This document shows, piece after piece, positions 1 to 9,144 of a stretch of DNA of 40,890 bases. The DNA lies in contig NZ_CALIZP010000084.1 of the NCBI RefSeq assembly GCF_938028825.1, positions 1-40,890 of the forward strand, given 5' to 3'. The notes below the pieces were generated by a model. That model saw only the letters and a program-made list of their open reading frames with translations. It did no database searches and was not told the origin of the DNA. How positions within the stretch are numbered: position 1 is the first letter of the stretch; every line of letters begins with the position of its first letter. Origin of the DNA: an uncultured Cardiobacterium sp. (GTDB taxonomy: Bacteria; Pseudomonadota; Gammaproteobacteria; Cardiobacteriales; Cardiobacteriaceae). The translations under genes were made by a program, and so were the position numbers.

Positions 1-55
1 TTCAGGTCCTAGTGGGAGCAATCCCTTGGAGGTTCGAGTCCTCTTCTGGGCACCA
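1..55 (+). tRNA. tRNA-Leu (CAG), 3' part only
   Basis: The window opens inside a class II tRNA. The first bases are the anticodon loop (CAG within TTCAGGT). A long variable arm follows, then a T arm with a TTCGAGT loop, the 3' acceptor strand and an encoded CCA ending at 55. The CAG anticodon and long variable arm indicate leucine. The 5' half lies outside the window. Confidence 0.85.
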
Positions 56-83
56 CTTAATAAAATTAAGTGGTGCTTTTTTA
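51..83 (+). terminator. Intrinsic terminator after tRNA-Leu
   Basis: A perfect 10-bp stem (51-60 with 66-75) with a 5-base loop is followed by six T. It starts inside the acceptor end of the tRNA and would end its transcript. Confidence 0.85.
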
Positions 84-447
84 ATTCTGTCACATAGTGA
101 TTTCTCTTTTCCCCTAAACGAATCCTTTCAGGACGGCGGGTTATGCTCCCGTCAGCACCTGATTCATCATTCACCGCTGTCATCAAAAACAATGAAGGCA
201 TCACCAGAATGCCGGATTAGCGCTACCGGATGGCAGCGATTATCACCTGATTGCGGTTTTACAGTTTTCTCTAAATTAACCAGATCCGGAACCGTTCGGG
301 ATGCCACGGATTCCGACTGTTTCTCCTTGTTGTTTTTAATCGGATAGCACGCGACACGCTGCAATGGTTGCCCGCCTTGCGGCAGGATTCCCGGCTGGTG
401 TTTGCGCATGACGGGAAGCCATGTCAAGCGGCATGACCCCATCACGA
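84..447. other. Stretch without a recognisable gene
   Basis: Short open frames exist on both strands, but they either run through the tRNA and terminator on the left or through the hairpin at 448-473 on the right. None has a good ribosome binding site or a familiar sequence. The region may hold a decayed gene whose terminator survives at 448. Confidence 0.4.
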
Positions 448-473
448 AAAGGACGGCAGCGCCGTCCTTTTTT
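448..473 (+). terminator. Intrinsic terminator
   Basis: A 10-bp stem (448-457 with 461-470) with a 3-base AGC loop ends in a run of six T on the plus strand. Four A before the stem make it partly bidirectional. No clear gene ends at it. Confidence 0.7.
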
Positions 474-510
474 GCATTACCATAGCGCCAACCATTCACG
501 GGAACCCGTC

Positions 511-918
511 ATGTTCAAAGCCCTTGCCGTCTTCGCCGCCGTCTATCTCGCGCTTGCCTGCCTGCTTTTCCTGCCACCGACCCCGCTCGCCCTTTACGCC
601 CCGTGGCTCTATCCCCTGCCTGCTTTTGCCGCCGCCGCTGCCGCCGCGCGCATGGCGTCGCCGCGCCTGTGGCCGTTTGCGCTCTTTGCCCTGCCGCTGG
701 CCTATCTGCTCAATTTCGCCCGCTTCGTTGGCGAGACGGTGTGGTATGTCGGCATCGACACATTGCGCCAGATGCACGGCGTGATGCTGCCGACGATGCT
801 CGCCCAGCTGCGCAGCAATCTCGGCGCGGGTGATATTGCCCTGATGGCGCTGAACGTCATCCTCGTCCTCGCCGCCATCGTCCTCGGCGGCAAGCTCACT
901 ACCGCCCGGAGAGCCTGA
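511..918 (+). CDS. Small hydrophobic membrane protein, unknown function
   Basis: This encodes 135 residues with about four hydrophobic segments: the first about 20 residues, an Ala-rich stretch around 35-50, one around 55-70, and one near the C-terminus. I chose the ATG at 511 because GGAA lies 7-10 bases upstream and the first membrane segment begins directly after it; starts further upstream would run through the terminator at 448-473. The stop is one base before the start of the DUF2339 gene, so the two are probably translated together, and a partner role with that protein is likely. I do not recognise a family. Confidence 0.75.
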   Translation: MFKALAVFAAVYLALACLLFLPPTPLALYAPWLYPLPAFAAAAAAARMASPRLWPFALFALPLAYLLNFARFVGETVWYVGIDTLRQMHGVMLPTMLAQLRSNLGAGDIALMALNVILVLAAIVLGGKLTTARRA

Positions 919-919
919 C

Positions 920-3900
920 ATGAACGGTTGTGCCGCTGCCCTCCTCTATTTCGTCATCATCCTGCCGGCGTGTATTGTCCTGGATTTTGCCTTCGGCACC
1001 GAAGGGATGCTGACCGTCCTCGGCCTGATTTTCGGCTTCTGCTGGCTGATCGCGCGCAGCAATGCGGCGCAAAGCACAGAGGATGACGGCAACGACAGCG
1101 CGCCGCCCCGGCCCCGCGCGTACTACGGCTATGGCGACGCTGCGGGCGACAGCACGCCTCATCCGCCCCCCGCCTCTGCGGGTCATGACACGGGCGACGA
1201 TGCCGCCGCCTTGCGCGACGCACTCGGCACGCTGCAACAGCAAATCGCCGCCATGCAGGGCGATGTGCGCGCCATCGAAACCCGTCTTGCCCGCCTCGCC
1301 GCGTCCCCGCCAGCGGCCACGCCGACCCCGCCGCTGGGCGATATCCGCCGCTACATTCACACGCCGCTGCCCGCACCCGGCGAAAAAGCAGACGACGCTT
1401 GGGCCTACGACCTGCCCGATGCGGACGCTGCCCCGCCGCAATCACCCGAACCGCCCGCCGCCCCCGCCAAGCCCTGCCCCAAACCCGCCACCCAACCGGC
1501 CATCCATCACAGCGAGACGGCGGCCGGCGACACTTACTACCGCCCCGCACAACCCGCCATCAACTACAGCGAACCGGCTCCCCGTCCTGCTGCCCCCGCT
1601 GACAACAACGACGCCGCCAACGAACCCAACCCCCTCGCCGCCTGGCTCAGTGAAAACCTGCTGCTGAAAACCGGCATCGCCATCCTCTTCCTCGGCCTCG
1701 CCTTCCTCCTGCGCTACGCCTCGGCGCGCATCCACATTTCCATCCCGCTGCGCTACTGCGCCGTCGCCGCGACCGCCATCGTCCTCGGCTTTGTCGGCTG
1801 GCGCCTGCGCAACAAACGCCGCTACTACGCCCTCGCCGTACAAGGCGCATCGCTCGCCATCCTCTACCTCACCACCCTCGCCGCCCTCAAACTGCACGGC
1901 CTCATCCCGCCGACCTTCGCCTTCATCCTCATGGTGGCGACCACCGGCCTGCTCGTCGCCCTCGCCGTGCTGCAAGACGCCCTCATCCTCGCGCAAATCG
2001 CCCTGATCGGCGGTCTCGCCGCGCCCATCCTCACCTCCAGCGGCAGCAACAACTACATCGGCCTTTTCAGCTACCTTGCCCTGCTCAACAGCGGCGTCGC
2101 CTTCATCGCCCGCTACAAAGCCTGGCGCTCGCTCAACCTCATCGGCTTCATCGGCACCGCCTTCATCGCCGGTGCCTGGGGCAGCCGCTACTACCAACAC
2201 AGCGACTACCTCGCGGTGCAACCCTTTCTCATCTACCACCTCGTCCTCTACACCCTCATCGTCTGGCTCTACGCCCGCCACCGCATCGACGATGCCGACC
2301 CGCCGACCCTCGACAACAACGCCAGCCTGCACACCATGTTCAGCTACTACCTGAGCGGCATGCAGCGTATCGGTGTCCTTGACAGCGCCCTGCTCATCGC
2401 CTCGGCGCTCGGCTTCTACACCCTGCAATACCACCTCGTGACCTGGGCACAGTACGGCGCCGCCATCTCGGCGCTGGCCTTCGCCGCGTGGTACACCGTC
2501 TGTGCCCTCTATGTGCGCGGCAGCGACGCCCGCCTGCACACCCTCGCCAGCGCCATCGCCATCCTCGCTGCCCTCTTCGCGACCACGGCTATCCCGCTCG
2601 CGCTCGACCCACACTGGACCGTCAGCAGCTGGGCCATCCAGGCCGCGCTGGTGTACACCCTCGCGCACGGCACCCGCAGCCCCATCACCCGCTTGGGCGC
2701 GCTCCTCCTCTACCTCCTCGCCGTTATCATCCTTTGCGGCCAGTACCGCCTGAGCGGTGGCGACCCGGAACTTACCGGCCCGCTGCACCCAACCATCCTC
2801 GCCCTGCTCGGCGGCATCACCATCCAGCTCGCCTGGTGGCGCAACCGCAGCGAAGACAGCGCCGACTGGGAAAAAAACCTCACCGCCACTTGCGCCGTCC
2901 TCACCCTCGGCACCGCAATGGCCTTGCCGCACCTGCTGTTGCCTGCTGCCTGGGCCAATACCGTGTGGCTCATCGAAGGTACCTTCCTCTACAACCTCGC
3001 CCTCTACTGCGGACACAATACCCTCCGCCACAGCGCCAGCATCCCCTACCTTGGCGGCGTCATCGGCTTGCTCTTTGGCGGTGCCTACCACTTCACGCCA
3101 AGCGGCGCGACCCTGCTCACCGGATCCATCCCCATCACCCTGACCATTGCCCTCTGCGGCAGCCTGAACATCCTCGGTTGGTGGCATCACGCCCGTAACC
3201 GCGACGGGGGTGAACCGCCCGAACTCCTCATCCACATCATCACCGTTGCCGTCGCCATCCTTGCCCTGCCGCTCCTCCTCCTGCCGACAAGCTGGGCGCT
3301 TGCCGTGTGGCTCATCGAAGCCGCCATTGCCTACCACATCGGCATGCGCAGCGGCATCCGCGCTCTCAGCCACACCGCATTCACCATCCACATCGGTGCC
3401 ATCGCCCTCATCCTGCTGCTGGGCGAATACCGCATCACCCCTTACGCCGAAACCCTCATCAGCGGCCCCATCCACACCACCCTCATCATCATCGCGAGCG
3501 GCGCCGCCAACATCCTCAGCTGGTGGAACTATCCCGGTGATGCCAACAACCCGGCTGACACTGCCGTCCAGCGCCTCTTCGCCATTCTCACCTACGCTGC
3601 CGCCCTCGTCCTGCCACTCAGTATCCTGCCACCCGCCTGGGCCGCCGTCCTCATTGCCACGACTGCCGCCCTGCTCGCCCTCATCCAGCAGCTCTACTGC
3701 GAAGAAGAACGCGGCGACAGCCATCCGGCGGGACGCGTCTATGGCAGACTCGTTACCCTCATGGTGGCATGTAGTGCCCTTCTTGCCCTGACCCTCGCCG
3801 CCGGAGAAAACGTGCCGCTCACCGTCACTGCGCTCTTCACCCTCGCCACCGCTTGGCTGCAACAACGCCGCGACACCGCCGACACCCTGCGCGACCAAAG

Positions 3901-5035
3901 CGGCTGGCTGCTGCTCACCGCCAGCAGCGGCGCCCTCATCTGGGTAGCCTACACCGCACCATTGCTTGCCGCCCTTGCGCCTGCCCGTGCTACCTGGGCG
4001 GTCAACCTCACCATTGCCATCCTCACCATCGCCGGATACCTGCGCTGGCGTCAGGCGGCACAAAGCACACTGGCCTACCTGCCGCTCACCATCTTCGCCC
4101 TGCTGCTCGACCAATACCCAATAACGCAGGCCAACCCCGGCAGCTGGTTTATCGCCATCGCCGCCGCAGCCGTGCTGCACCTCATCCTGCTCGCGCGCTA
4201 CGAAGCGAGCAGCGACCCCGTCATCCAGCGCCACCGCGCTGCGGCCCACTTTGGCGGCGTCAACCTCTTCATACTGGCTGGCCTCCGCCTCGGCCACCTT
4301 TTCGGCGTTACCAGCCTCGCGCCGGACAGCATCTGGCAACTGCCGCTGCTGCTCGCCACGCCGCTTGCCATCCTCTGGCTCACCACCCTGCCCGCCGTGC
4401 AAGAAAAAACGCGCCGCTACCCCGTCGCCTACCACCATCCGGCGAACCTCGCCTGCGGCCTCACCCTGCTCATCCTCGCCTGGTACAACCTCAGCCACGA
4501 CGGCAACGCCGCGCCCTTCCCCTACCTGCCCGTGCTCAACCCGCTCGAACTCATCAGCCTTGTCGCGCTCTACATCCTCTGGCGCTGGTGGCAGACCTGC
4601 ATCCCGCTGGGAGAAGCCGCTCATAGTGCCGCCGTGGCGTCAGGCTGGGAAAAACAAAAAAACCTGCTCCTCGGCTTTACCCTGTGGCTCATCATCAGCC
4701 TCGATATCCTGCGCATCTGGCACCACTACCTCGGCGTACCGTGGGACGCGCACGCCCTGCTCGCTTCCTTCGGCGTGCAAGCGACCCTGTCGCTGGTATG
4801 GAGCATATGCGCCATCGCCCTGATGCTGCGCGGCCACAATCAGCGCCGCCGCAGCCTGTGGCTCGCGGGCGCGACCCTCATCGGCATCGTCGTCGTCAAA
4901 CTCTTCCTCGTCGAACTGGCGGACACCGGCGGCATCGCCCGCATCGTCAGCTTCATCGGCGTCGGCATCCTGCTGCTCATCGTCAGCTACATCGCCCCCG
5001 CACCGGGCAAAGACGCGGAAGAGGAAAATGGATGA
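920..5035 (+). CDS. Giant DUF2339 multi-pass membrane protein
   Basis: A 1371-residue inner membrane protein. It has an N-terminal membrane segment (residues about 5-45), then a soluble region with a short coiled coil (about 95-125) and a long Pro/Ala-rich linker to about 215. The rest is a very long series of hydrophobic segments, probably more than 30. The stretch beginning NPLAAWLSENLLLKTGIA (about 238) is the typical entry to DUF2339. The family's function is unknown. The start follows the stop of the small membrane gene by one base, indicating coupling. The high GC and strong third-position bias create long false open frames on the opposite strand. An intrinsic terminator follows at 5084. 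I am confident of the family; no function is proposed. Confidence 0.85.
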   Translation: MNGCAAALLYFVIILPACIVLDFAFGTEGMLTVLGLIFGFCWLIARSNAAQSTEDDGNDSAPPRPRAYYGYGDAAGDSTPHPPPASAGHDTGDDAAALRDALGTLQQQIAAMQGDVRAIETRLARLAASPPAATPTPPLGDIRRYIHTPLPAPGEKADDAWAYDLPDADAAPPQSPEPPAAPAKPCPKPATQPAIHHSETAAGDTYYRPAQPAINYSEPAPRPAAPADNNDAANEPNPLAAWLSENLLLKTGIAILFLGLAFLLRYASARIHISIPLRYCAVAATAIVLGFVGWRLRNKRRYYALAVQGASLAILYLTTLAALKLHGLIPPTFAFILMVATTGLLVALAVLQDALILAQIALIGGLAAPILTSSGSNNYIGLFSYLALLNSGVAFIARYKAWRSLNLIGFIGTAFIAGAWGSRYYQHSDYLAVQPFLIYHLVLYTLIVWLYARHRIDDADPPTLDNNASLHTMFSYYLSGMQRIGVLDSALLIASALGFYTLQYHLVTWAQYGAAISALAFAAWYTVCALYVRGSDARLHTLASAIAILAALFATTAIPLALDPHWTVSSWAIQAALVYTLAHGTRSPITRLGALLLYLLAVIILCGQYRLSGGDPELTGPLHPTILALLGGITIQLAWWRNRSEDSADWEKNLTATCAVLTLGTAMALPHLLLPAAWANTVWLIEGTFLYNLALYCGHNTLRHSASIPYLGGVIGLLFGGAYHFTPSGATLLTGSIPITLTIALCGSLNILGWWHHARNRDGGEPPELLIHIITVAVAILALPLLLLPTSWALAVWLIEAAIAYHIGMRSGIRALSHTAFTIHIGAIALILLLGEYRITPYAETLISGPIHTTLIIIASGAANILSWWNYPGDANNPADTAVQRLFAILTYAAALVLPLSILPPAWAAVLIATTAALLALIQQLYCEEERGDSHPAGRVYGRLVTLMVACSALLALTLAAGENVPLTVTALFTLATAWLQQRRDTADTLRDQSGWLLLTASSGALIWVAYTAPLLAALAPARATWAVNLTIAILTIAGYLRWRQAAQSTLAYLPLTIFALLLDQYPITQANPGSWFIAIAAAAVLHLILLARYEASSDPVIQRHRAAAHFGGVNLFILAGLRLGHLFGVTSLAPDSIWQLPLLLATPLAILWLTTLPAVQEKTRRYPVAYHHPANLACGLTLLILAWYNLSHDGNAAPFPYLPVLNPLELISLVALYILWRWWQTCIPLGEAAHSAAVASGWEKQKNLLLGFTLWLIISLDILRIWHHYLGVPWDAHALLASFGVQATLSLVWSICAIALMLRGHNQRRRSLWLAGATLIGIVVVKLFLVELADTGGIARIVSFIGVGILLLIVSYIAPAPGKDAEEENG

Positions 5036-5083
5036 CGACCGCCGGGCAGGATGAACACCGGGTTCCTGCAGCCCGCCAAGTAC

Positions 5084-5114
5084 AAAAAATCCGGCGCTTT
5101 GCGCCGGATTTTTA
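5084..5114. terminator. Bidirectional intrinsic terminator
   Basis: A stem of about 13 bp (5085-5097 with 5101-5113) with a TTT loop is flanked by A on one side and T on the other. It serves the DUF2339 gene from the left and the pdxK operon from the right. Its right edge touches the outer, probably ancestral, pdxK stop codon at 5112-5114. Confidence 0.85.
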
Positions 5115-5319
5115 TGCCCGCACCGCCTGCGGCGGGAAGCGCAGTTCACCACTGTTCGTGGCGGCGGTGTGGCGCAGGGCGGTAACCACCCGGTCGCCCG
5201 CCTGCTGTACGGCGTTATGCCCGCGCCGCTTGCGGCGGGAAGCGCAGTTCACCACTGTTCGTGGCGGCGGTGTGGCGCAGGGCGGTAACCACCCAGTTAC
5301 CCGCCTGCTGTACGGCGTC
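5114..5319. repeat. Tandem duplication of the pdxK 3' end (2 x 103 bp)
   Basis: The segments 5114-5216 and 5217-5319 are near-identical direct repeats, differing at a handful of positions. Each encodes on the minus strand the last 33-34 codons of pdxK. The period of 103 is not a multiple of three, yet the junction recreates TAA in frame (5215-5217), so the upstream gene copy still ends correctly. The distal copy is an untranslated remnant that ends at the terminator. Confidence 0.9.
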
Positions 5320-6066
5320 TTGCAGCGATTTGCCGGTGAGCAGGGCGGCAGTGAGCGCAGCGTGGAAGGCGTCGCCGGTGCCTTTGACGTCGCTGGCAAT
5401 GCGCGGGTGGCGGGTGGTGGCGACGTTATCACGAGTGACGATCAGGTTGGCGATGTGGTCGCTATCGCTGCCGGGGCTGCTGGTAACGACGACGGTATGC
5501 AGCCGTGCGCCGAGCAGGCTGCGCGCAGCGGCGACGGTTTCCGCCTCATGCTGTGGGGCGGTGCCGCTCAGGTAGCCGAGTTCGTAGTGGTTCGGGGTGA
5601 TGAGGTCGGCGCAGGCGGCGAGGCGTTCGCGGTAGCAGGCGGCGAGTTCGGGGCGGACGTAGAGGCCGCAGTTGTCGTCGCCCAAAACGGGGTCGATGCC
5701 GATGTGGATGGCAAGGGCGCGCGCTTTCAGGGCGTCGAGCCAGTCGGCAAGCAGCATTGCCTGTTCGGTGCTACCGAGGTAGCCGAGGATGACGGCGCGG
5801 GTGCTTGCCAGCGCGCGGCGACGATCGAGATCGGCGAGGTAGCCCGCGAACCAGTCGGCGGGGATGGCACCGCCGTGGATGGTGTCGTAGTGCGGGGTGT
5901 TGGAGAAAAGGACGGTCGGCACGGCAGCGGCACGCAAGCCGTGCGCGGCGAGTGTCGGCAGGGCGGCGTTATTGCCGACAGTGCCATAGACGACTTGTGA
6001 CTGGATGCTGATGACGTCCAGCGGCAGCGGGTTGCGGGCGGCATAATCAGGAATGAGGTTGCTCAT
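5215..6066 (-). CDS. pdxK: Pyridoxine/pyridoxal/pyridoxamine kinase
   Basis: This is a 283-residue ribokinase-fold kinase that phosphorylates vitamin B6 vitamers with ATP in the salvage route to pyridoxal phosphate. Diagnostic features are IQSQVVYGTVGN near residue 20, VPTVLFSNTPHYDT near 50, and the KGTGDAFHA motif near 228 with the catalytic Asp. The length equals that of E. coli PdxK and the sequence resembles PdxK more than PdxY. It is the last gene of a minus-strand group after yjdM, yggS and a hypothetical gene; yggS also handles pyridoxal phosphate, which supports a B6 theme. Its 3' end has been duplicated in tandem (see the repeat at 5114-5319), without loss of sequence. Confidence 0.92.
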   Translation of the reverse strand: MSNLIPDYAARNPLPLDVISIQSQVVYGTVGNNAALPTLAAHGLRAAAVPTVLFSNTPHYDTIHGGAIPADWFAGYLADLDRRRALASTRAVILGYLGSTEQAMLLADWLDALKARALAIHIGIDPVLGDDNCGLYVRPELAACYRERLAACADLITPNHYELGYLSGTAPQHEAETVAAARSLLGARLHTVVVTSSPGSDSDHIANLIVTRDNVATTRHPRIASDVKGTGDAFHAALTAALLTGKSLQDAVQQAGNWVVTALRHTAATNSGELRFPPQAARA

Positions 6067-6114
6067 TGGGCGGTATTCCGGGTGGTTTGTTGCAGGATGG
6101 AGGAATGGGCGGGT

Positions 6115-6810
6115 TCACCATGTACGGTCTGTAGCAAGTTTTTTCTTTTCCAGCCACGCCATGTGGGCTTTCGGCACGATGATGGTATGCCGCTGTGCGC
6201 TGTCAAGAAGCAGCCGATAGCCGTCCGGATTCCATTTTTTATACTGTCTGTTGATGGTGCCGTTGGTCAGCAGCAGGTGTTCGGCCGCAGCATATTGTCC
6301 GGCGAAGAGCAGGTACAGCACTTGTTGGTGCAGGGTGGCACCGCATTCCCCGATGGCGATGTTTTTCTGCGCGAGATAGGCAGGCAGGTAGGCGAAAGGG
6401 TCGGGCGGTGCCAGGCGCTTTCCCGCGTAGTAGTCAATCAGATCGAGCATGATGTCTGCGTCGGTCATGACGTCGAACCACTGCCACATGTGTTCTTGCA
6501 GCAGAGGCAAGGCCCGTTCGGGGCAGGCGGCCGGATAGCAATGCAACGGAACGTCGGCGGCATCGGCGGTTTGCGGGCGCAGCAGCCCATCGCGGCAAAG
6601 GACATTGGCCATGTCGTTCATCATGCTGTCGTCGGGGAAGCCGAGGTAAAGATGGATGGCAAAGACGCCTTCGCCCCGAATCTCCTGTTCGTCAATTTGG
6701 ACGATCCGGACCACGGGTTTGTCCCGCATGAAGCGCCAGTAGCCGTTTCTGCCGATGTGCCGGAAACCTTCTTGCAGCAGGTATTGGTGAATGGGTTTTG
6801 CAGCACTCAT
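6115..6810 (-). CDS. Hypothetical protein between yggS and pdxK
   Basis: A 231-residue soluble protein without signal peptide or membrane segment. The ATG overlaps the yggS stop by four bases, so it is translationally coupled to it. The N-terminal half looks like a mixed alpha/beta fold that opens with a helix and a GRNGYWRFMR strand; the C-terminal half is helical, with a YAGKRLAPPDPFAYLPAYL segment. The general pattern faintly recalls DUF4304-type proteins, but I would not assign it. Its position inside a B6 operon is the only functional hint. Confidence 0.7.
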   Translation of the reverse strand: MSAAKPIHQYLLQEGFRHIGRNGYWRFMRDKPVVRIVQIDEQEIRGEGVFAIHLYLGFPDDSMMNDMANVLCRDGLLRPQTADAADVPLHCYPAACPERALPLLQEHMWQWFDVMTDADIMLDLIDYYAGKRLAPPDPFAYLPAYLAQKNIAIGECGATLHQQVLYLLFAGQYAAAEHLLLTNGTINRQYKKWNPDGYRLLLDSAQRHTIIVPKAHMAWLEKKKLATDRTW

Positions 6811-7586
6811 GGTTGTGTGTCAGCAGGTTTTTCCGGCGCGAGTCCCGGCCAGTATTCGCTATCCGGGGTACGGCGTGCGCCGAAGATAGCCTGGCCGACG
6901 CGCACGGTGGTCGCGCCTTCGGCGATGGCCAGTTCAAAGTCGCCGGACATGCCCATGGAAAGTTCGGCGACGGCGGGGTTTTGTTGTTGCAGGCCATCGC
7001 GCAGTTCGCGCAGGCGGATAAAGCAGCGGCGCACCGCGTCCTTGTCGTCGGAAAAGAGGGCGAGGGTCATGAGGCCGCGCAGGCGCAGGCTGCTGTATTG
7101 CGGCAGGGCGCGGATAAAGGCTTCCGCTTCGTCCGGAGTGATGCCGTATTTTTGCGGTTCGTCCGAGGTGTTAACCTGCACGAAGACATCCAGACTGCGC
7201 CCTTCTTGTTGCAGGCGGCGGTCGAGGTTTTCGGCGATGTCGAGGCTGTCCAGCGCCTGAAATTCGGCGGCGAAGCGGGCGACGTATTTGACTTTATTGC
7301 TTTGCAGGTGGCCGATGACGGCCCAGTTGAGGCCGTCTAACGCCGTGAGTGCCTGCCATTTGTCGTAGGCTTCCTGCACTTTGTTTTCACCGAGCAGGCG
7401 GATGCCCGCGTCGTAGGCGTAGTGCAGGCGTTCGGTGGGCACGGTTTTGCTGACGGGCAGCAGGCGCACGCTGGCCGGATCGCGACCGCAGGCGGCGCAG
7501 GCGGCGGCAATGCGGGCGTGGATGTGGGCGAGGTTGGCGGTGATTTCGGCGGCGGTGGTCGCCTGCGGGTAGAGCGGGGTGGTCAT
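6807..7586 (-). CDS. yggS: YggS-family pyridoxal phosphate homeostasis protein
   Basis: A 259-residue single-domain protein with the alanine-racemase-type TIM barrel that binds PLP but has no known catalytic activity. It keeps PLP and amino/keto-acid pools balanced. The PLP lysine is Lys47 in LLPVSKTVP. Other family hallmarks are LLGENKVQEA, WAVIGHLQSNKVKY, LRGLMTLAL, LSMGMSGDFELAIAEG and VRVGQAIFG. The length is slightly above that of E. coli YggS. It begins three bases after the yjdM stop and overlaps the next gene by four bases, so it sits in the middle of an operon. Confidence 0.93.
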   Translation of the reverse strand: MTTPLYPQATTAAEITANLAHIHARIAAACAACGRDPASVRLLPVSKTVPTERLHYAYDAGIRLLGENKVQEAYDKWQALTALDGLNWAVIGHLQSNKVKYVARFAAEFQALDSLDIAENLDRRLQQEGRSLDVFVQVNTSDEPQKYGITPDEAEAFIRALPQYSSLRLRGLMTLALFSDDKDAVRRCFIRLRELRDGLQQQNPAVAELSMGMSGDFELAIAEGATTVRVGQAIFGARRTPDSEYWPGLAPEKPADTQP

Positions 7587-7589
7587 GGT

Positions 7590-7931
7590 TCAGGCCTTTT
7601 TCACGAATGCGGATTTGAGCATCATGCCGCCGAAGCCGTCGATTTTGCAGTCGATGTTGTGGTCGGCGCCGGGGATGACGCGGATGTTTTTCACTTTGGT
7701 GCCCTGCTTGATGCTTTGGCTGCTGCCTTTGGGTTTGAGCGCCTTGATGAGGACGACGGTGTCGCCGTCGGCGAGCGGTGCACCGTTAGCGTCCAGCACT
7801 TGTTCATCGGCGGCGGTGCTTGCTGCGCCTCCGCCGTCCTGCCATTCAAAGGCGCATTCGGGGCAGACGTTGTTGGTGCCGTCGTGATAGGCGTAATCGC
7901 AGCCGCACTGCGGGCAGATGTTTTCGGGCAT
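7590..7931 (-). CDS. yjdM: YjdM/PhnA-family zinc-ribbon protein
   Basis: A 113-residue protein with an N-terminal zinc ribbon (CPQCGCDYAY and CPECAFEW, about residues 6-30) and a C-terminal SH3-like PhnA domain (VLDANGAPLADGDTVVLIK through DCKIDGFGGMMLKSAFVKK). Despite the old name it is not needed for phosphonate use, and its role is unknown. It is the first gene of the minus-strand group leading to pdxK. GGAAACACC precedes the ATG. Confidence 0.9.
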   Translation of the reverse strand: MPENICPQCGCDYAYHDGTNNVCPECAFEWQDGGGAASTAADEQVLDANGAPLADGDTVVLIKALKPKGSSQSIKQGTKVKNIRVIPGADHNIDCKIDGFGGMMLKSAFVKKA

Positions 7932-7983
7932 GGTGTTTCCTTCTGGGGATGGGTGTGGGCGATTGTAGCCGTTTTGCGCGGCA

Positions 7984-8012
7984 TTGGACTAACGGCAAGG
8001 CGGCGTTATAAT
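7984..8012 (+). promoter_or_regulatory. Probable sigma-70 promoter of fbp
   Basis: TTGGAC (7984-7989) and TATAAT (8007-8012) are separated by 17 bases. The start site would lie near 8019, about 30 bases before the fbp ATG. Confidence 0.65.
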
Positions 8013-8049
8013 AACCTTATGTTGTTTTTTGTGAAATAGAGAGGTTTTT

Positions 8050-9057
8050 ATGCAAAGTCTGGGTGAATTCATCGTGATGCGGCAAGCGGAATACCCGCAG
8101 GCCAGGGGCGAATTGAGCGGCATCCTCGCCGCCCTGCGTCTTGCCGCCAAAGTCCTGCACCGCGACATCAACCGCGCGGGCCTCGTCAACGACATTCTCG
8201 GTGAGGCAGGCTCGGAAAACGTGCAGGGCGAAGCGCAGAAAAAGCTCGACATCTTCGCCCACCAGAAAATCAAGGCTGCCTTCATGGCGCGCGACAACGT
8301 CGCCGGATTCGCCTCGGAAGAAGAGGAAGACTTCGTCGCCTTCCAGAGCGAGAAGAACAAGAACGCCAAATACGTCGTCCTCACCGACCCGCTCGACGGC
8401 TCGTCCAACATTGATGTAAACGTCGCCGTCGGCACCATCTTCTCCATCTACCGCCGCGTCACCCCCGTCGGTACGCCCGTGACCCTCGAAGATTTCCTGC
8501 AACCGGGCAACCGGCAAGTGGCGGCGGGCTACATCGTCTATGGCTCGTCCACCATGCTGGTGTACACCACCGGCAACGGCGTCAACGGCTTCACCTACGA
8601 CCCCTCGCTCGGCATCTTCTGCCTCTCGCACGAAAACATCCGCATCCCGGACGACGGCAGCATGTATTCCATCAACGAAGGGCAATACCTCAAATTCCCG
8701 CTCGGCGTGAAAAAATACATCAAATACTGCCAGGAACTCGACAGCGCTACCAAACGCCCCTACACCTCGCGCTACATCGGCTCGCTCGTCGCCGATTTCC
8801 ACCGCAACATGCTGAAAGGCGGCATCTATATGTACCCCTCCGGCAGCAGCTACCCCAACGGCAAACTGCGCCTCAACTACGAAGCAAACCCGATGGCATT
8901 TCTCGCCGAACAGGCGGGCGGCAGCGCCACCAACGGCTATCAGCGCATCCTCGACATCCAGCCTACTGCCCTGCACCAGCGCGTGCCACTCTACATCGGC
9001 TCGAAAAACATGGTCGGCAAAGTGATGGACATGATCCGCGACAATCCCGATCAGTAA
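8050..9057 (+). CDS. fbp: Class 1 fructose-1,6-bisphosphatase
   Basis: A 335-residue cytoplasmic enzyme that hydrolyses fructose-1,6-bisphosphate to fructose-6-phosphate in gluconeogenesis. The metal-binding signature DPLDGSSNIDVNV lies near residue 117, preceded by the acidic FASEEEEDF segment. The C-terminal substrate site includes KLRLNYEANPMAFLAEQAGG. The length is typical. AGAGAGG lies just upstream of the ATG. It stands alone on the plus strand with its own promoter. No strong intrinsic terminator follows; REP-like and Correia-like repeats fill the next 240 bases. Confidence 0.96.
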   Translation: MQSLGEFIVMRQAEYPQARGELSGILAALRLAAKVLHRDINRAGLVNDILGEAGSENVQGEAQKKLDIFAHQKIKAAFMARDNVAGFASEEEEDFVAFQSEKNKNAKYVVLTDPLDGSSNIDVNVAVGTIFSIYRRVTPVGTPVTLEDFLQPGNRQVAAGYIVYGSSTMLVYTTGNGVNGFTYDPSLGIFCLSHENIRIPDDGSMYSINEGQYLKFPLGVKKYIKYCQELDSATKRPYTSRYIGSLVADFHRNMLKGGIYMYPSGSSYPNGKLRLNYEANPMAFLAEQAGGSATNGYQRILDIQPTALHQRVPLYIGSKNMVGKVMDMIRDNPDQ

Positions 9058-9111
9058 TACCAAAAACGACCCGTCGCGGGACGGGCAGCCGCCCGCCACA
9101 ACAATGTTAAC

Positions 9112-9129
9112 GGCGGTCTGAAGCCCGCC
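9112..9129. repeat. REP-like hairpin
   Basis: This is a GC-rich palindrome of the GGCGGGCTGAAGCCCGCC type with one mismatch. It belongs to a small repeat family seen again near 11103, 11905, 13729 and 40469-40708. Confidence 0.6.
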
Positions 9130-9144
9130 CCGCAAAAACCGTTT

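Noticed and set aside
12..347. Open frame on the plus strand
   Set aside because: It begins inside tRNA-Leu and runs through its terminator; no recognisable protein or ribosome site.
1442..4624. Very long minus-strand open frame (1060 codons)
   Set aside because: It is antisense to the DUF2339 gene. It reflects GC-rich codon bias; its predicted protein is low-complexity and charged with no known domain.
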